A DNA stretch of 64,000 nt from Craterostigma plantagineum (GCA_027422505.1 JAPQWV010000002.1:27630501-27694500); one strand, 5' to 3'; shown: positions 21,966 to 35,233, counted from the stretch's first letter. Numbers and translations are program-made. Notes: a model not told the origin generated them from the letters alone.

Positions 21966-24900
21966 TGAAGAAAAGAGTCAAACATGACTTGTAATGACAT
22001 GAAAACCAATATGATATTTAGCTAATTGTTTGCTATTGGTTAAAAAAATATTTATTTTATATAAATATTTTATTAAAATAATATAAATAATTTTATATAG
22101 AATTTAAAAATTAATATTTTAAAGTTATTATAAAATTTCAATGATTGTAAGGAGATATACAATGAAAGTAACTTAAATATAATAAATTTGCTGAATAACT
22201 CATGCAATTAATGTTGTTGAATTATATGGAAAATAAAAATATTAAATGATAATTTGAATTCATGTGGTTAGGTAATTAAAATTTTCGTGTTTTACACTAA
22301 GGGTGGGTAAAACAGGTGTAAAAGAGGGTGCAACCGTGTAAGGGGGTGCCAATAGTATAACCCTATTCACTTCTACAACAACTTTTTAAAACTTTCCAAT
22401 ATATTTATAACTTAAAATATATTTAATGTTAGATTACACTTAATTAAATATTTTATAATAAAAAAGTATCTATATATATCTATTATTTTTTTAAATGATG
22501 CTTAACTTATTACAATAAATAAAATGGCTGTAAATGCAATTATTTAATATTAAACTCATTGTTTGCGTTCAAATGTACATATGCGTTTATTTAAAGAGAG
22601 AGAAAGTATACAACCTATTTTGTAATAAAATTCATAGGTGTAATGATGTTTACGGGTGTTTTAAAACTTGGGGAGGTGTAACGATTTTCGTTCGTTGGAA
22701 TACGGAGTGTAATACAAATAGTGGAATAGGTGATCTCAACCGGATAAATAGTTGTGAATTTAAATTTTTCATATCGAAAGTAGCAATACAAGAAAAAATG
22801 GTGCCTTTGACTATCTATCAGGGGGGTATTCAAATTTTATGAACTTTCGAACGAAGACCACGAAATAACTAGTATTATTTGAGTTTAATAAAACAAGTAA
22901 TCAAATCAAGTTACATAATTAGACCATCCTATTGATTGAATGGTAGTATAATGGATATCCACTCGTAAAGGAATATTCAACCAAGTGTACATTTTTATTT
23001 GATTTACGAGGACAAACTTGTTTTTGACTTATGAAAGAGGTTTGAGATGAGAACTGTTGGGCTTGGACCTTAATGGACTGAGCCTAACGTGTAACATGAT
23101 AAATTTTAAAATTCAGAATCCATTCTCCAGCCAGAAATGATCATATAAGATTTGTAAGATGATCAACGATAAAAGTACCAGATTGTATAATATGTAACTG
23201 TAATACTAATAAGTGGTTTATCATCGTGGGATCATTGTCGTTTGTATTGAATCATACGCAAAATTGCTTTATCAACCGAAATTAACAAAATAAAAATTAT
23301 CGGCTGCCAAGACGAAAAATTGTAAAAAAGATGAAGTCTTCAATGTCGTTCCAAAGACAAAACTGTGAAAACAAAACAGAGAGATTACTATTGTAATGAT
23401 GAGAAAAGCAAAGATTCGGTCGTTGGCATTTCACGCTCACTAAGATATATTTGTTTGATTTGAATATCTAAGCAGTGGTTTTATTAGAGTAATGCCAAAA
23501 TCTACGTCAATATATCAAATACATTTACATAACGACTATTTAAATAATTCAGCAACGTCATAGTCGATTCGTATTATATGCGTAAATTAGTTCACGCACG
23601 ATTGAGGAATAAATTTTAGCCGTTCGATACGTAAAAGAAAAGGAAATGATATCGTAATCGATGTTTCAACGACCAATAACCACCATCAACGGCATTTTTG
23701 TTGGAAAAAGAAAGTTCTGTGGACCTATGTTGTTTTTAAAATAGTATTGGATTGAGTACTATTTTTTACAACTATAAATTATAAATTAGGCCAACATGTA
23801 TATTAATGTCGATTTTAAATCATTATAACTTATAGTTGTAAAAAATGTCAACTAGTTAGAAAATTTTGATTGCCGATCATTTTTCGGCAACATAAGCCGG
23901 AAATCCTACTTAACAATTTTTTGGGTCAGCAGTCAAGTGGGTAGGAAATATTTCACGTCGGCACACAAGGATGATCCTCGATTTATTTTTCCCAAACATA
24001 TAAAATCAGTGACCTATTTTTTGGAACAATTAAATATAGTGAATCGAATTCAAAACATATATGCCTAGTGACACAAATTTGTTTGTCTTGTTCAAGCGAA
24101 TCTGTCCCATTTAATCTAATATTATAAGTTCTACCATAATCTACAATTATCGGGACATTATCTCTCTCAAAGCTTGACAAACGAAAAAACATTGTAAGAA
24201 AGAAAAGGTCTCTTATACCACCAAACATTTGATTTTTAAAACTTGTTCAATGTATACGTGGGTTCTTAATTAATTGACCAAAACATTTTACTCTCAATTT
24301 TCTGATCACACACATTGACTCGCAGTATATCTTACTTATTATCATATGAGAAAATATACTCCACATACATACATCGTATTCACTATGAAGAGTGAAGACG
24401 CCATTACTCCGTGTAGTACTTCCAAAGCGAGTCAGATAATACTCTCTAATATTTATTTTACGTATGTATTTATTTTTCCATCTTATATTACAGCAACCCT
24501 TCATCAATCAAACATGGCTATATCAGTATTTTGTTGACTTTTAAGTGATATTTAAATATATTCTACTATGAATATTAAATTAACGCATACGTAAAATAAA
24601 CAAAATATCATACCATACTATTGTATTATTTCGCTCATATATTCAGCATACACTTAAAAAAGTAAAAATAGAGAAATTAAAAACCTGCCGACAAAACATC
24701 AGCCCGTAATCATCTTCGTAATAATTTAAGTCGAGTAACGACGATGCTTACTCCAAAACCATGCAATTTCGGCAGCGACAGATAAAATAATTCCATCGTT
24801 TACAATTACACCACATGATAAAGTCTCTGTTCATACTATTAAAAACAATACAAAAAGATCTTCAGACAACCAAATAAACAATAAATAATAAGCATATGGA

Positions 24901-25160
24901 ATTACTAAAAAAAATGAACGATCATACTTCTTCCTACGTAAATAGAGGGATTCTCAACCATAATTAGCGGAACTCTAACCATACTATAAATGATAGGAGA
25001 TTTGCCTATGACTATAGACACAAATCCTGCTATAATTACACAACCCTATAGTATAACTGCCCAACGTTCGTTACATAATACAATAATAACCCATTAAATA
25101 AAAGAGCAATAAGCCTAAGCGAAAGACGAATTATTAATATTCTATATGTACATCCGTCTA
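21966..25160. other. Intergenic, no gene seen
   Basis: About 3.2 kb of AT-rich DNA. The only structure noted is a small foldback at 23762-23845. No coding region or RNA gene is supported. Confidence 0.5.
23762..23845. repeat. Short foldback (MITE-like)
   Basis: TTTTTTACAACTATAAATTA at the left and TTATAACTTATAGTTGTAAA at the right are inverted copies about 20 nt long around a 40-nt loop. Confidence 0.5.
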
Positions 25161-25172
25161 TGGAATCTAAGC

Positions 25173-25180
25173 TATAAATA
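25173..25180 (+). promoter_or_regulatory. TATA box of beta-expansin gene
   Basis: TATAAATA in the context GCTATAAATAAGAGG lies 81 bp upstream of the expansin start codon. Confidence 0.65.
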
Positions 25181-25260
25181 AGAGGCGACTCTTCATTGGG
25201 TTGATCAAAACATCCACCACGAATATATCTATCTAATCATTAAACCACTCCGTAAATATA

Positions 25261-27555
25261 ATGAATATCTTCAAAATGGCAGCAACAAAGCATTGCCTAG
25301 TTTTCAGTTACTCATTATTGCTTGCTTTACTATGCTTGTCCAAATCACGCATCGCCGCCGCCGTCAAAACCAATAACTCGTCGACAAGAGCCGCCGTGCA
25401 TTGGTCTTCTGCCGCCGCAACGTGGTACGGCAGCCCTAATGGCGCCGGAAGCGATGGTTCGTATGTATATAATTTGTATTATATTACATGCATACTTCTT
25501 AATTAAACTAATAATTATGAAATAATGGTGAAATTATTGAAATGCATTATTATTATTATAGGAGGTGCTTGTGGGTATGGGAATTTAGTGTCACAAGCTC
25601 CATTTTCTTCGTTGGTCACCGGCATAGGGCCGTCGTTGTATAAGTCCGGCAAGGAATGCGGAGCTTGTTACTTGGTGAGTCCGTACATTTTTATAGCTGT
25701 CGTCAGAAAGAATGTAAAACTCAGTAAAAAAATCTTGTAATAAGACTTGGAAAAGCTTTAGAATACGAGGGGTTCCATCCTAAAATAAATTGGTGATAGG
25801 ATTGCCTTCTTGATATAATGAGTGAGGTTTGAGAGCCGATGTTAGACAGAACTGAAATCTCAGCACAACCCCCACACGTTGTGTCCTTATAGGTGGACAT
25901 ACGAATTGAGTGACGGCGAGCTATAAATTTGCTATGATATCATGCTGAGGGGTCCTTTCTAATACCATGTTTTAAAGGAATTTTCGAGGTTTGTGTTGAC
26001 TAGAAATTGCTTTAGGACAGATTTTGCTGTGTCTGCGTGAGTGGGACTTGGACAGATATATCTGAACGTCGGTTTTCCACGAAGTGTATCTTATATTATG
26101 GATATGTACCATGTACGTGTAAAAATTGTGACACTGTGTCCCTCAACTTAAAAAATCAATTAAATAATAAAAATCCCAAAAATCCCGCTCTACATCTTAA
26201 TCCACAATAGCTACCCATTATTAACATAATTTATTGACAGATAATAATTACAGATAGTTAATACCGTGCATTGCACGTCTAAAAGACTAGTTTAGTATTT
26301 ATTTAAATGTCGTATTGATGTAATGATTATATTGCCAGATAAAATGCTCGAAGCGGCCGTTTTGTTCGAGCAGGCCGGTTAGGGTTGTAATAACGGATTT
26401 CTGTCCGGGTGGGCCGTGCTTGTCCGATAGGGCACACTTCGACCTCAGCGGTACGGCTTTCGGCGCGATGGCCGTCCATGGAAGAGATAACAACCTTCGT
26501 GATCTTGGTGTGCTGCAGATTAGATTCGCACGGTAATAAAAATACGATTAGTTAATTGAGTTAAATAAATTTAAAACTAAATGGAAACTTATTAACTACC
26601 CTACTATTGTTTAATCATTTCTTAGTTATTTATTGATTGACTCATTAACACTAATTTGTTAATAGTTTGAACGATGTCACTGTCGTTTTGATTTATCTAT
26701 TTTAATCCTTACAATGTCGTATGTCACCTTCTTTGTTTCATGCAAATGAAACATATTTTTGATATATAATCTAACTTTTTCTGATCACTTTTGCCTAAAA
26801 GTCTAAACTTGAAGATATAATGTATCATACTTTTAATTTTATATTTTTTATTTTCAACATCCATCAAATTGAGGATTATTTTCTGTCTTTATCTAGCTTT
26901 ATACGTATAATTTTATTGAATGGTTGGTCGTGAAGATCGTACCCATGACATGTTGCATTTGGTATGCGAATTCAATGCGAAAAGGGAGAAAAAAAGTGTA
27001 ATAGTACCACCCGAAAGCGCAACTTACAATGATCTGATGCGTACCATTAGAGTTTTTTTTCCTTTACGCATGAATTGCGCATACCGAATCCACCCCTTAG
27101 GCATGTGTTCTGATCCCATGTTGAGTGACCGCTTAACCTAATAAATTGGCTTGAGTGCACTGTGCCATTTTTTTCAATTTTATATACTCTATTTCCAACG
27201 GATATTTTATTTCTAATAAACCCACAGTGTACCATGCGATTATTCGGGAATGAAAATAGCGTTTCGAGTCGATAAGGGTTCGAACCCGAACTACGTAGCC
27301 CTAGTGATCGAGTTCGAAGGTGGCGATGGCGACCTGGAAAATGTCAGTCTCAGACAGGCTTCGACGGAGGAGTGGTTAGAGATGAACCAATCGTGGGGCG
27401 CCGTATGGCAGGTCAACCCGGGTTACCGGTTAAAACCGCCGTTTTCGATAAGATTGACTTCCCAATATTCGGAAAAAACCCTAATTGCAAAAGATGTGAT
27501 TCCGGTCGGTTGGAAACCCGGTTCGACTTATAGGTCCCTGGTTAACTATCATTGA
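25261..27555 (+). CDS. Beta-expansin (EXPB), 276 aa, four exons
   Basis: A secreted wall-loosening protein of the expansin B family. Exons 25261-25456, 25562-25674, 26339-26532 and 27228-27555 join in frame with GT/AG borders to 276 codons. The hydrophobic N-terminus (VFSYSLLLALLCLSKSRIAAA) is a signal peptide. TWYGSPNGAGSDGGACGYG opens the six-stranded double-psi barrel; KECGACYL, VRVVITDFCPGG and HFDLSGTAFGAMA follow, the last holding the HFD motif conserved in expansins. The final exon gives the C-terminal CBM63 region (VDKGSNPNYVALVIEFEGGD, then SWGAVWQVN, WKPGSTYRS). No stop or frameshift is seen. Introns 2 and 3 are about 0.66 and 0.70 kb and hold repeat-like debris. Which beta-expansin clade is not decided. 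Confidence 0.93.
26915..27140. repeat. Degenerate TRIM-like relic in expansin intron 3
   Basis: GGTTGGTCGTGAAGATCGTA and TCTGATCCCATGTTGAGTGA resemble the internal and primer-site regions of the TRIM at 60742-61022, but no paired LTRs can be drawn. Confidence 0.3.
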
Positions 27556-28303
27556 TGGGCAAAGATTTATTACTAGTTATTGGTTTTTGTTTGCTATGGT
27601 TAATATGAGGTTTAAGAGGTGAGTGATTATTTTGTGTTAGTGTGTGATATATATAGCTTCCGATGCAATTATTGAAGTTTGATTGCATGTGGGATGCATT
27701 TTCTCTTGGTGAGAAAGAACTGTGTGGCCATTAGATAAGGTTGTTTTTTAGTCATAGTATATGCACTATGTATAATATATATGCAATTTGGTTTGGTGTG
27801 GCGATTTGATTATATATCATGTATTGTGTTGGCCTTTTGTGGCAAACCATAAGTGATGCAATAATAAAGCTATATTTTCGATATATTTTATTTACGTTAT
27901 GAATTATGAATAAATATACATTTAGAAAGCCAAGTAGGAATACTAATTAGTTGGATTGTTACGCCTAAAGTTTGTATCTATATAGTTTGCTGTCCAATGT
28001 TAGACAAGATAAACTAACTAATAACCCACTATATGACGTATGGTTACATTTTCTCAGTCCGGTATGGTAATGAAATCTCAGTAAAAATATACAGGCTCAT
28101 GATTAACTTAACTATTGAATGAAACTGATGGGATAAATTATCTTGGATTTTACTATAAATTATTTATAATGGGCTTTCATTTGGGGCTTATAACCAAAGG
28201 GCCCCTAAATTGTAAGATGAGTCTGCCAACTCATAGCTCGATTAGCCGAACTCGACCTCATGAAAGGTGAGCTCGAGCTTCAACTAAAATTTCATCTTAT
28301 TGA
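27556..28303. other. 3' flank of expansin gene
   Basis: AT-rich, probably including the expansin 3' UTR. No other gene is seen. Confidence 0.5.
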
Positions 28304-28805
28304 TGTGACCCTGAATAATGCGTGGGGTTGAAAATAGAGAAAGGAAGAAAACTTCACGTGTCTAATATTTTTGAAAGGTGGGCACGTGACTATGCAACGA
28401 AGAAGAAGATGAAAGCAAAATGATTTCTATGACTTGCGCCGATTTAATATGCCAAAGGGAACGAGATGGTTGATTTTTTTTTTCTTATGTTCACATAGAA
28501 ATTCATACATAGGCTCGCCTATAAATAGGCATGAGACGAGGCAGAAGTAACAACCACAATACAATATATTCTGTCAGTCCGCTCATTTTATTCTCACATG
28601 TTTTCGCTGTATTCTCCTTATGAGACGCATCTGTCTGTAATATCTCCACATAATAAAGAAGTTTCACCCTACGACCCGTGGATGTAGGTCATTCTGACCG
28701 AACTACGTAAATTTCGTGTTCGCTGTCCAAATTTATTTTTCACCTTTATTTATTATCGTCAGTTTTTTAGCAAATATATTATCGGAGATTCAAAATATAC
28801 TAACA
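28304..28805 (+). mobile_element. Solo-LTR-like fragment (Copia-like?)
   Basis: TGTGACC...CTAACA could be an LTR: it has a TATA box (TATAAATA, 28520-28527), AATAAAG near 28652 and a CCGAACTACGTAAATTTCGT stretch before the 3' end, a pattern common in plant LTRs. No target duplication or second LTR is found. Confidence 0.4.
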
Positions 28806-29223
28806 AGTGTTCCGAAGACAAGTGAGTCGTGCGCTTTTTTTATCGTTTAATCAAAATATGAATTGTGAAACTTGAGCTTTCTCGTTGACTAACCACGAGA
28901 CAAGCTTGACCTTAATTGTCTATCTTCGGGTTTGAGCCTAAAATTCAATATCTATGTCCCTAACCCTAAGCATAACTTTTGTAATTAACAATATTTTGTT
29001 TATTAATTCTAATAATTAGTTCATAATTTGTTTCATGCCTCCATATTTACATAATTATCGATTCCTACGAAATGAAACCACACGAGTCAAGCTGCATCAT
29101 TTTCGCCAAAGAAAAATATATAATAAATAATAACATGAATCCACAATATGTCCTCGGACATTCTCCATACATCCTTCACTAAGAAAACCACATAGAAAAA
29201 TTAAAACAAAAAAATTTACAAAT

Positions 29224-29801
29224 ATGAAAAATCTCCATTGCTTCCTCGTGCTTTCCCTTGCAGCTCTCCTCTCTTTTACCACTGCAATTGACGTAGTACC
29301 TTCAGATCTATATCCTCCCTATATTATTACTAATTGTATTTGATAATTAATCATATAACTCATTTTATTTAATCATTCCATATTATTACAGGACGATTGC
29401 GTGTACACCGTCTACGTCAAGACGGGCTCGATCGTCCGGGCCGGGACGGACTCAAAGATCAGCCTAACGCTCGGCGATTCCATCGGAAACTCCGTGTGGA
29501 TCTCCGATCTGAGAGGATGGGGCTTAATGGGCCAGAAGCACGACTATTTCGAGAGGGGCGAAACAGACATTTTCTCGGGCCGGGGCCCGTGCATCGGGTA
29601 GCCCGTCTGCAGGCTCAACGTGACCTCCGACGGGTCGGGCCCGCACCACGGATGGTACTGCGATTCGATAGAGGTGACGTCGGCCGGGCCCACAGAAAGT
29701 GCGGGAATTCCGCGTTTTACGTCAATCGATGGCTCGCCGACGACGCTCCGCCGTTTAGGTTGTGGGCCGTTTTGGATAGGTGTTTGAAGGGAGCCCAATG
29801 A
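29224..29801 (+). pseudogene. PLAT/LH2-domain protein (AtPLAT1-like), disabled
   Basis: Plant PLAT proteins are small secreted or ER-associated single-domain proteins linked to abiotic stress. Exon 1 (29224-29292) encodes a signal peptide (MKNLHCFLVLSLAALLSF); exon 2 starts at 29392. The domain is clear: DDCVYTVYVKTG, then WGLMGQKHDYFERG, DIFSGRGPCIG, then CRLNVTSDGSGPHHGWYCDS and, in another frame, FYVNRWLADDAPPF. Two lesions break it: an in-frame TAG at 29599-29601 after GPCIG, and a one-base frameshift near 29690 (GGGCCC run) between the GWYCDSIEVTSAG part and the FYVNRWLA part. Family length is about 180 aa, and the decayed frame covers all of it. A sequencing error could explain one lesion but hardly both. 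Confidence 0.85.
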
Positions 29802-30013
29802 GGTGATGGGCATGATATTGGGCTTCGGCCCATTTAGTTTAGGAAACCCAATAAAGTGGAGCTCTTTTGGTACGTTTTACTTTTATATTCTTTTTGACAT
29901 GTTTATTTTATATTTTCCTTTTGGTTGTAATAACTTGAGCTTTTGGAGTGGTTGCTCTTGGTTTATTAGAATTGGCATTAAAATAGCAATTGAGATAATA
30001 TGAGCGGTTTACT

Positions 30014-30392
30014 ACTACTGTCAAATGGGCCAGCGGCCTGCGGGCCCTCCCTGCCCCACACCACCAAGCCCGTCAGGGAGCGGGTCTAGTATGGCAAGCC
30101 CGCACGGGCCACAGGCCGCGGGCCTCCCCGCCAGATTTTATAAAATATTTCATTTTATTAAAAATTGATAAATAACTAAATCGTATAGGTTTTTTTGTGC
30201 TTCGCTCCGATTTTAATTTAATCTAGTTAATCGTTTATCAAAAAAAGATTGAATCAGATTGGAAGTAATTTCGAGCTATTTTATTTTATTTTTATTTTGG
30301 GTCGCTGCCCGCCTGTAGGGCTGGGCGGCCTTCAGTCCGGCCAATGGCGGGCTACGAGCCGACCCGTCCCGTGGTAAATTAACCTATGCGAT
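30014..30392. mobile_element. GC-rich hAT-like element
   Basis: CTGTCAAATGGGCCAGCGGC on the left and CCGACCCGTCCCGTGGTAAA on the right are roughly inverted. Both carry GGCCCGC/GCGGGCC motifs around an AT-rich centre. Related to the fragments at 14823 and 16688. Confidence 0.5.
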
Positions 30393-31549
30393 GTAGTGAG
30401 CATTTTTACTTATTTTAACGTAGATGTGCGAGAGAAAACGTGATGTATTGTTAGTTGAGTGTGTAATCCTTTAAAGAATAGTCAAAAAAAGTTCCAGAGC
30501 ACCCGTGAGCGTAGAATTTATAGATTCAAACCACATAATTCCCGTGTTGTTTCGTTTACGTCCCAAATACGTCCTCCTATCTAAACAAACCTCCTACGCA
30601 CATTTCAAGACTTTGTGATAATGATCTTACCATTGCATTGATTTCCCGGACCATTAATATTTTTATTGGAACATCCCATATCAACATATACACGTTTCTT
30701 GCTGTTTAATAATGACATTAGCAACTTTTTACATAACATAAATATTACAAGCAGGCCTGCCTCCTTAAAGTCGATCAATTGCTCATGCTCAAAACACAAT
30801 CATACCTTTCCACTGAACATATCTTAGACTTTATCAAATATATAGTATATATTGATTATTAGTTCAGGGCACAAATGTATATCTTTTGACTTGAATTGAA
30901 AACCTTATCGTCGTCCTTTGCTTCATTAAATTCAGTGTCTCCCTATTCTAAAAAGGAATCCATATATTCACATCTTACCACACACACAGTTATATATATA
31001 CTTTATATATGCATACGTGTGGCGTACGGATATATACAACGATCTCGGATATGCTTCATCTTTCCTCGTTCTCAAAGTGCAATCTCATGAGTAAGAATTA
31101 TTATAATTAGTAACTAACCCGATTTTTGATATACTTGCTGTTTTTCAATGTTATCATCAATATAAATGATATTTTAATCTTATCATCAATATAAATGATA
31201 TAAGCTTTGTAGGTGGAACACGATATTTAGGTGTCCACTCGTGTCGTTTCCATGTGTATATTGATATATTAGGTTAATCAAAATTCATTCAGCCATATTG
31301 GTGATATGCTATTGTTCTGCAGTGCATGTTCAAATAAAACCCGTTGTTCTATATTATATATTTATATGTATAAATATATGTGTGTCTGTGTGCAATGTGA
31401 ACGCTACATGGAAATATAGGTTCTAGCAATTCCTTCATTGCTTACTTGGTTGCTTATATTCAAAGACTAGTATAATCAATAATGGTAACAATAATTTTAA
31501 AACTACTTTTGAATAAAGTGATTTTATGTGACTTACACATTGTTGCATA
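30393..31549. other. Intergenic, no gene seen
   Basis: AT-rich DNA without supported coding sequence or clear repeats. Confidence 0.5.
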
Positions 31550-31791
31550 TTCCCTCCGTCCCATGATTTTTATCACATTTCTTAGTGGACACGGATATTA
31601 AGGTGGCAATTATAATAATATAGTACAATGAAAAGGTAAAAAAGTGTATATTTTGACACGTCTTTTAAGAATATTTAATATTATTATATTGATTGTTTGT
31701 GATATTTTTTTACCAAAAAAAAGGAAATGTGATAAATTTAGTGGGACGCCCGAAATGGAAAAATGTGATAAAATTAGCGGGACGGAGGGAG
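31550..31791. mobile_element. Stowaway MITE
   Basis: TTCCCTCCGTCCCATGATTT at the left and the inverse CTCCCTCCGTCCCGCTAATT at the right, with TA on each side (31548-31549, 31792-31793): the Tc1/mariner Stowaway signature. A second, internal copy of the end motif lies near 31728. Confidence 0.85.
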
Positions 31792-32078
31792 TATTATATT
31801 TATAATCAGTTGCTCTGAGTTTCCGGGTTCATCGATTTGAAAGCTTTAACATAATTAAATCACGAAAATCATAGAATTTTCCAAAAAGACGATGTTAATA
31901 GCAATGCAACCGGAAGAAGAAAGACATTTTCTCAGTCATTCACAACTATGTAATATAATTGACACCACTTTTAATTATAAATCTTGCATCTTGGTTAATA
32001 GTAAAGTAGCATTGACTCGTGTATTTGTACTTCATATTATTATTTACAGACAAAACTCTTTATATAATATAAAAATAA

Positions 32079-32510
32079 GGGGTTTTTACACATAAGTACC
32101 TATTTGGAAAAAAACTTGTAATTTAGTACCCAGTCAGGATTTTTTTATATGTAGGTACCTAACAGAATAAAGTTTTTGCACATAGGTACTCGATCCCCGA
32201 AAGTACACCAAACAACACATTTGGGTACCCTATCTCAACACATTTGGATACCCTATATAACAGAAAATGGTACACGTATGTTATATTTAGGTACGCCCTA
32301 TGTAACACACAGGCATGCCCGTAGGTACGACGTATCCTATATTTAGGTACCCTATGTAAACATGTTATAGTACGCAATATACACACAGGAAGGTACGATA
32401 TGACTAAAGAAACTGGTAAAATTAAATCGGGTACCTATCTATAAAATTTTCTGACATGGGTAGTTATGTGTAAAAAAATTTTCCAATGGGTATTTTTCTA
32501 TAGATTCACC
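32079..32510. mobile_element. GGTACC-rich MULE-type MITE, copy 2
   Basis: Begins GGGGTTTTTACACATAAG, ends TATAGATTCACC, with the 9-bp target duplication TAAAAATAA on both sides (32070-32078, 32511-32519). The interior is rich in GGTACC and GGTACG units. Confidence 0.85.
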
Positions 32511-32609
32511 TAAAAATAATATGAATTGCAAGTGGCCTTTCTTCTCCAGCACAGATACTACTTTGATTTCCAAAGATCAATCCGAACGATTTCTTGCTGA
32601 TTTTCATCA

Positions 32610-34153
32610 TTAAAATTCCTGGAAAACAATATCATTTGATTCTTCGACTGCAAGAAAAATCATCCCCTCGATAAAATCTTCGACATTCAAAGTTTCTTGA
32701 TCATATTCATGGCTGAGCTGCGAAGCAACAAACTTTCCAAAGCCCTCCCATCAGTCAAATGATCTTCTTCATCATCGTCGTTCTTCATTAACTCTTCCAA
32801 CAAGTTTAAGTTCTGATAACGAGGGCTATGTTTACCCTGCCGAAGGAGGGCATTTACGGCTTTCAAGAAGAGGGAGCTGAAGGAAAGGCTCGGGCGGAGT
32901 AATCGCAATAATATTACCACGGTTGTTATAACATTGCAGAAAGTGATGGTTATCCATTTCTTGCTCAGCGCAACAAGTACTATTAGTGTAATAAGGATGG
33001 CAATGCATTGCTGATCGTAGCATCGGCGAAGACTTCATAGAATCATCGTACCAAATTGGAGAGCCATGATCGTACGTTTTTCTCGTAGTAACTATCTTTT
33101 TCTTGAAAACTCTACACACCACCCATCCTTCTTCCTGCGTTCAACGAACAAACAATTACGCGTATATCTATCATCATTTCTGGACAATTAGTGCATGATA
33201 TATATTAGGCTTAGTTTTTTTTAAAGTCATGTATTATTTGTGGGAGTGACATTTTAAGGGCTTCTAAATTAGGCTGACAACTTGTGCGAGTTACAGTATA
33301 AGTTTCGAAATTGAAGCAATTTCATGACACTTAAATAAAAATTTATAATTTTTAAGACAATAACAGAAGCAATATGAGGACACTGAGTTTCAAAAATCTA
33401 CCATTAATTGTCCTCAAATTGCTCCAAGCCCTCAAATTGCTTCAATTTTGAAACTTAATGTCCTATATTGCAACCATTTAATTTAGTGTCGTTGCCACCA
33501 TTCATAATGTAATAAGAATTATACCAAGTTGATCTTCATCATCTTCTGTAAAGAAGAAAAAACCTATTGTTACCGAACATTAAGCATGTAAACAAAATAA
33601 AAAAGAAACCCTTGCCTGAGGAGCCCCATTTTCGTCGGTCTCCAGCGATATTCGTGCATGATCCAATCTGATTTCTGGCCATTGGGCGTTCGACCTTTGT
33701 AAAAAACTAGGATTTTCCTCATAACTATAATTACTTCGTTCTTACCGTAAATAGCTTTGTCTCGCCCAGTTGCTTTCCAAAAGCCAGCTGTCGTCGCCCT
33801 ATTCGTCCGAGTCCCAGTGGGATATTTCTTGTCCTTGAGGCTGAAGAAGTACCACCCGTCTTCTTCTTCTGTTCCTCCAATTCCACATAGCTCTGTTTAA
33901 TGAATTAATATCAATAAATGAAATTAGGGTTTTTTTATTTAGTCATACTTAATGATAATGTGTGGTGACATTGTATATGTAGACGATCACCTTGAAGATC
34001 CCATGGCTCAATTGTATAAAGATCGACATCTTTAATAACGTCTAAGTCGATTCGTATTGACGCAACCTTTCGCCTTAGGTAATAATCGACGAGTTCTTCA
34101 TCGGTGGGGTGGAAGCGAAATCCAGGGGCAATTTGAGTGAGAGTATTGTTCAT
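32610..34153 (-). pseudogene. NAC transcription factor (VND/NST/SMB group), disabled
   Basis: Relatives switch on secondary-wall or root-cap differentiation programmes. Exon 1 (34153-33991) encodes NAC subdomains [22 protein letters not shown], then [20 protein letters not shown]. Exon 2 (about 33896-33617) gives [53 protein letters not shown]. Exon 3 begins at about 33136 with EEGWVVCRVFKKK and continues to LQLPLLESRK and a VND-like C-terminus (FVASQLSHEYD) ending at 32610. Lesions: a one-base deletion just after WIMHEYR near 33645, a frameshift near 32835 with stops following, and a frameshift near 32733 before FVASQLS. Exon 2 also ends in a GC rather than GT donor (CAG|GCAAGG). At least three frame breaks make a working protein unlikely. 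Confidence 0.85.
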
Positions 34154-34378
34154 AGTTTTCTCGATTTTTTTTCTAATTTGGACCTGAAATTTCATTAATT
34201 ATATGTGAAATTTAGCTAAGATGTGATGCATTCGACTGCTTACGGAATAAAATGCGACTTAAGTACGCGAGGCATATGACGGTATCAGAGTAATTAGAAT
34301 CATGAACCCCAACAAAAGTACCATGTAAAAAAATATAACGACAGTTATGTCACACAATTTAATCACTGACTCACCAAG

Positions 34379-35233
34379 TGTTGGATGTACAAACTACAAG
34401 TCCCACATCGACTAATAAGCAATGAAATTGGGGTTGGTTTATAAGCTTGTGGGTTCAATCCTCCCCTCAAACTCAAGACCACTCAACGAGCTTCCCTTTT
34501 GATGATAATCATCTTGTACCGCCGTTCCTCTCCAACGGGACCCGCCGCCTGACCACCGTCAAGGTCAGGAAGACTTTCGACACAAGGCACCAATCATTTT
34601 ACAAGGGCCAGGGACACACCACACACATCAAATCCGGGCTATAATTCTCTATCTGAAGGCACCATCACGTGTTCGTTCCACGCTCACCGCACCATGTAGG
34701 GATTTTTATCAGCCAAATTCCAGCCCAAGGCCGTATAAGCTTGTGTGGTTCCTCTCTAAAACCAATTGGCAATAGAGGGAGTGAACCCACAAGCTTATAA
34801 GTCACTCTAATTTTTTTATTCCATCAGTGTGGGACTTGATTGTTTGCACCCAACAATACTCCCCTCAAACTCAAGACCACACAACGGGCCTCCCTTTCGG
34901 CGATTATCTGCACCAAGCGCTTCCCCGCAATCACTGCACCAAGCGCTTTCTTTCAGCGCAAACTCACCAATCGCCTTACAAGGGCCGGGGACACACCACC
35001 CACACCGTATCGGGGTTAGAATTTCTCCATCTGAAGGCACCATCACGTGTCCGTCCACGCTCACCGCACCATGTAGGGATTTTTATCAGCCAAATTCCAG
35101 CTCAAGCTCAAGGCCGTATAAGCTTGTGGAGTTCATCTCTAAAACCAATTGGCAATAGAGGGAGTGAACCCACAAGCTTATAAGCTAATTTTTTTATTCC
35201 ATCGGTGTGGGACTTGATTGTTTGCACCCAACA
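34379..35233 (-). mobile_element. TRIM-like retroelement, tandem and rearranged, TSD CCAAG
   Basis: On the minus strand a 162-bp LTR (35233-35072, TGTTGGGTGCAAAC...CCCTACA) is followed by a possible primer site starting TGGTGCGGTGAGC, about 216 bp of internal DNA with a purine tract (GAGTTTGAGGGGAGTA), a second LTR (34855-34695) and a second internal copy. The left end (34379-34459) is a partial LTR in inverted orientation. CCAAG flanks the whole unit (34374-34378, 35234-35238). No coding capacity. Confidence 0.75.

Noticed and set aside
28304..28805. Complete LTR retrotransposon
   Set aside because: Only one LTR-like copy and no matching target duplication, so it is listed as a fragment only.
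29397..29801. 134-codon plus-strand frame in the PLAT region as a separate gene
   Set aside because: Only its last 30 or so residues look like PLAT sequence; the earlier part is out of frame with the domain, so it reflects the frameshift in the pseudogene.
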